Positions 5,996-7,169 of a DNA stretch of 7,169 bases are shown here, piece by piece (the first letter of the stretch is position 1; every line of letters begins with the position of its first letter). The notes under the pieces were generated by a model. The model had not been told where the DNA came from, ran no database searches, and saw only the letters and a list, made by a program, of their open reading frames with translations. Both the position numbers and the translations under genes were made by a program. The stretch is from Methanosarcinales archaeon (GTDB lineage: Archaea > Halobacteriota > Methanosarcinia > Methanosarcinales > Methanogasteraceae): assembly GCA_030605805.1 (NCBI GenBank), contig JAUWHQ010000172.1, positions 1-7,169 on the forward strand, in the 5' to 3' direction.

Positions 5996-6055
5996 CGTGT
6001 TTGCGAAGTTCCGCCAAAGGCGGAATTTGGATGAGCGAAACGAATCGCAAACATG
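5996..6055. repeat. Nested inverted repeats upstream of the Mod stub
   Basis: The outer arms (5996-6006 and 6045-6055) pair at 10 of 11 positions, with a perfect core GTTTGCGA/TCGCAAAC. Inside them is a perfect 7-bp hairpin, TTCCGCC-AAA-GGCGGAA (6009-6025). The 60-bp block lies in the gap between the unrecognised gene and the Mod stub. It could be a structured RNA, a protein-binding site or a short dispersed repeat. No coding explanation applies. Confidence 0.65.
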
Positions 6056-6068
6056 CTGTTAGGCAGAT

Positions 6069-6102
6069 GCTCAAAACTTGTAGGGGGTACCCTCTTTTGA
6101 GC
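6069..6102. repeat. Inverted repeat GCTCAAAA...TTTTGAGC across a stop codon
   Basis: The perfect 8-bp arms are 6069-6076 and 6095-6102, separated by 18 bases that hold the palindrome GGGTACCC (6085-6092). The left arm includes the TGA stop of the minus-strand unrecognised gene. It may form the 3' end hairpin of that mRNA, though no T-run follows. Confidence 0.5.
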
Positions 6103-6805
6103 GAAGCCACTTATGGATAATAGTCTTGAAAAGGGATTTTGCTTCAGAAATTGTCATGGGGTCTTTAGGTGGTGGTATATTCCCAGCGCCATGACGGGAG
6201 TCGTCCCCACTTGCATCAGGACTATTAGCTGTCTGCTTGAAACGTTTGATTGCCCTTCTACTTGCCCACCCCCTTTTTGCAATGTCTCCACCATCGCTCT
6301 TAATTACATCATAGATGCGATAGAGACTTACCCAATTATGGTTACCAGCACCGAAGAGCCGAAGAACCGTAGCGACATTTGGATCGTGTTGGGCAATCGC
6401 AATCCAATCTGGAATCGGATCGGCTTGATGAGGCTCTTCTTGATCTTGGACCGTACCGTCTGCTGCTACAACAGACTCACTTACGCTAACCCTCAAACTG
6501 GCGTCCAAGGAACAACATACGAAAAATTGACGTTTCCCATCACCATTGACAGCACAGTCCACTACCAGAGGTTTTCGCATTCCCATGGCTAACATTGCAG
6601 CTCCATTAATTAGAGACATGATCTCGATAGCCCTATTCTGCACATCATCGGCGTCGTTTAGTAAATCAAAATCCGTCGATTTCAGAATGAAGTCCGATCC
6701 TTCTTGAATAACGCGCAGTTCTGGTGAATTGAGAGACTTAGACAACTCTTCAAGATCGGAGTTCTCCCCTGTGATCGGTACAAACCATTCCACCATACTT
6801 TTCAT
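6071..6805 (-). CDS. Unrecognised two-part protein in defence island
   Basis: This soluble protein has 244 residues from the chosen ATG. The N-terminal part (about 1-110) looks like mixed alpha/beta with alternating hydrophobics and no nucleotide-binding motif. A polar linker (about 108-130) follows, then a helical C-terminal part with VLRLFGAGNHNWVSLYRIY, a GWASRRAIKRFKQTANSP stretch, Arg204-His205 in DSRHG, and an MTISEAKSLF..WL helix at the end. I recall similar C-terminal sequences in bacterial hypothetical proteins but know no function. The ANSP...RHG followed by a helix faintly recalls HEPN-type RNases, though the spacing is not classical. I prefer ATG 6803-6805 (AGGTG 7 bases upstream); ATG at 6796 is possible, and a TTG at 6844 less likely. 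A good TATA element lies upstream. TGA stop at 6071-6073. Confidence 0.75.
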   Translation of the reverse strand: MKSMVEWFVPITGENSDLEELSKSLNSPELRVIQEGSDFILKSTDFDLLNDADDVQNRAIEIMSLINGAAMLAMGMRKPLVVDCAVNGDGKRQFFVCCSLDASLRVSVSESVVAADGTVQDQEEPHQADPIPDWIAIAQHDPNVATVLRLFGAGNHNWVSLYRIYDVIKSDGGDIAKRGWASRRAIKRFKQTANSPDASGDDSRHGAGNIPPPKDPMTISEAKSLFKTIIHKWLRSKEGTPYKF

Positions 6806-6886
6806 CCTTTTACACCTTTTCTTTCCCAGACAAACTGCATCCAACGGGGCTTTCCATCCTACTTACACCCTTATTACTCACATACG

Positions 6887-6895
6887 TATATATTT
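6887..6895 (-). promoter_or_regulatory. Candidate TATA element for the unrecognised gene
   Basis: On the minus strand the bases read AAATATATA, preceded by purines that could serve as a BRE. Transcription would start around 6864, giving a leader of about 60 bases to the ATG at 6805. This suggests the gene, and perhaps those downstream of it, is transcribed independently of the nuclease gene. Confidence 0.45.
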
Positions 6896-6937
6896 CTACC
6901 GTCTTCAAGCTTTCACCACCCCAAACCTCACATACCA

Positions 6938-6970
6938 CCCCCGTCTCACCCCAATCCCCCACCTCCCCCC
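6938..6970 (-). other. G-quadruplex-type tract over the nuclease stop codon
   Basis: On the minus strand there are four G-runs of 6, 5, 4 and 5, separated by loops of 4, 3 and 6 bases. This meets the strict intramolecular quadruplex pattern even when each run must have four Gs. The tract is on the coding strand, encodes the Gly-rich end of the nuclease and covers its TGA (6946-6948). It could stall RNA polymerase or form an RNA structure at the mRNA 3' end. Confidence 0.7.
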
Positions 6971-7169
6971 ACCTCTTCCAGAACCCCAGCCAATTCCTGC
7001 GGACTCGGCAACTGACCGCTGAACCCATCAGGTAGTCTGGAGGTGAGCCTGTATTCGGATACACCAATCGGTTTTCTCATATCCCTCAGGGAATACTCGG
7101 CAACAAGCCCACTTTTACTCTTGCACAATATAATCCCGACAGAAGACTGGTCATCCGGGTGTCGCACCA
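6946..7169 (-). CDS. Partial YhcG/DUF1016-type PDDEXK nuclease, C-terminus
   Basis: The frame is open to the right edge of the window, so the N-terminal and central parts are missing. The visible 74 or so residues contain DDQSSVGIILCKSK, AEYSLRDMRKPIGVSEY, then RLT and LP....LPSPQEL, which I recognise as the C-terminal end of YhcG (DUF1016) proteins. These are predicted PDDEXK-fold nucleases often found beside restriction-modification genes. The strands and helix seen here close the nuclease fold; the catalytic Asp/Glu/Lys residues would be upstream, outside the window. The end, EEVGGGGGLG, is an unusual Gly-rich tail encoded by a G-run tract. The neighbours (Mod and Res stubs, MNT-HEPN pair) support a defence role. 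The GTG at 7165-7167 is internal, not a start. Confidence 0.85.
   Translation of the reverse strand, partial: VRHPDDQSSVGIILCKSKSGLVAEYSLRDMRKPIGVSEYRLTSRLPDGFSGQLPSPQELAGVLEEVGGGGGLG

Noticed and set aside
6058..6064. GTTAGGC resembling an integron attC end
   Set aside because: No matching partner site (GCCTAAC-type) or attC-like folded core is found nearby, and no integrase is present.
5782..6120. Overlapping + and - frames around the Mod stub and the inverted repeats
   Set aside because: They are low-complexity, Arg/Gly/Trp-rich translations crossing the hairpins; the Mod-like frame explains the coding part.
6113..6592. A 159-codon + strand frame opposite the unknown protein
   Set aside because: No ribosome binding site or promoter fits it, and the minus-strand frame is longer, with promoter, Shine-Dalgarno sequence and protein-like motifs.

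Overview
The window comes from an archaeon, most likely a euryarchaeote of the methanogen or methane-oxidiser type. It carries ABCE1/RLI, hypusine-type aIF5A with an adjacent agmatinase, a COG2426 small membrane protein and an archaeal Ogg-type 8-oxoguanine lyase, with TATA-like promoters. The exact lineage cannot be fixed from this sequence alone. Apart from a partial membrane-protein gene at the left edge, every gene is on the minus strand.

Left half (about 1-4017), housekeeping. A truncated membrane protein (+) converges on a COG2426 'small multidrug export' family gene that follows the ribosome-recycling ATPase ABCE1/RLI. Upstream of RLI is a tight two-gene unit, aIF5A then agmatinase. 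These genes fit together: agmatinase supplies a polyamine precursor, polyamines donate the hypusine side chain of aIF5A, aIF5A helps stalled or terminating ribosomes, and ABCE1 splits ribosomes after termination. A 270-base spacer (4018-4287) holds the aIF5A promoter region, a doubled Shine-Dalgarno repeat and a small palindrome.

Right half (about 4288-7169), accessory. Read in the minus direction, it holds the C-terminus of a YhcG/DUF1016-type nuclease, an unrecognised two-part protein, an N-terminal stub of a type III-like DNA methyltransferase (Mod), an intact MntA/HepT (MNT-HEPN) toxin-antitoxin pair, a 24-codon stub of the matching restriction helicase (Res) and an intact Ogg-type DNA glycosylase/lyase whose start codon lies at the end of the Res stub.

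The main observation is that this looks like a collapsed type III-like restriction-modification island. Both large enzymes are reduced to their first codons in their expected order, while the toxin-antitoxin pair between them keeps its catalytic motifs. The Res stub is a short frame that overlaps the Ogg start. Two inverted-repeat structures lie between the unrecognised gene and the Mod stub, and a strong G-quadruplex-type tract crosses the stop codon of the nuclease gene. Family assignments rest on motif recognition by eye; no database search was run.
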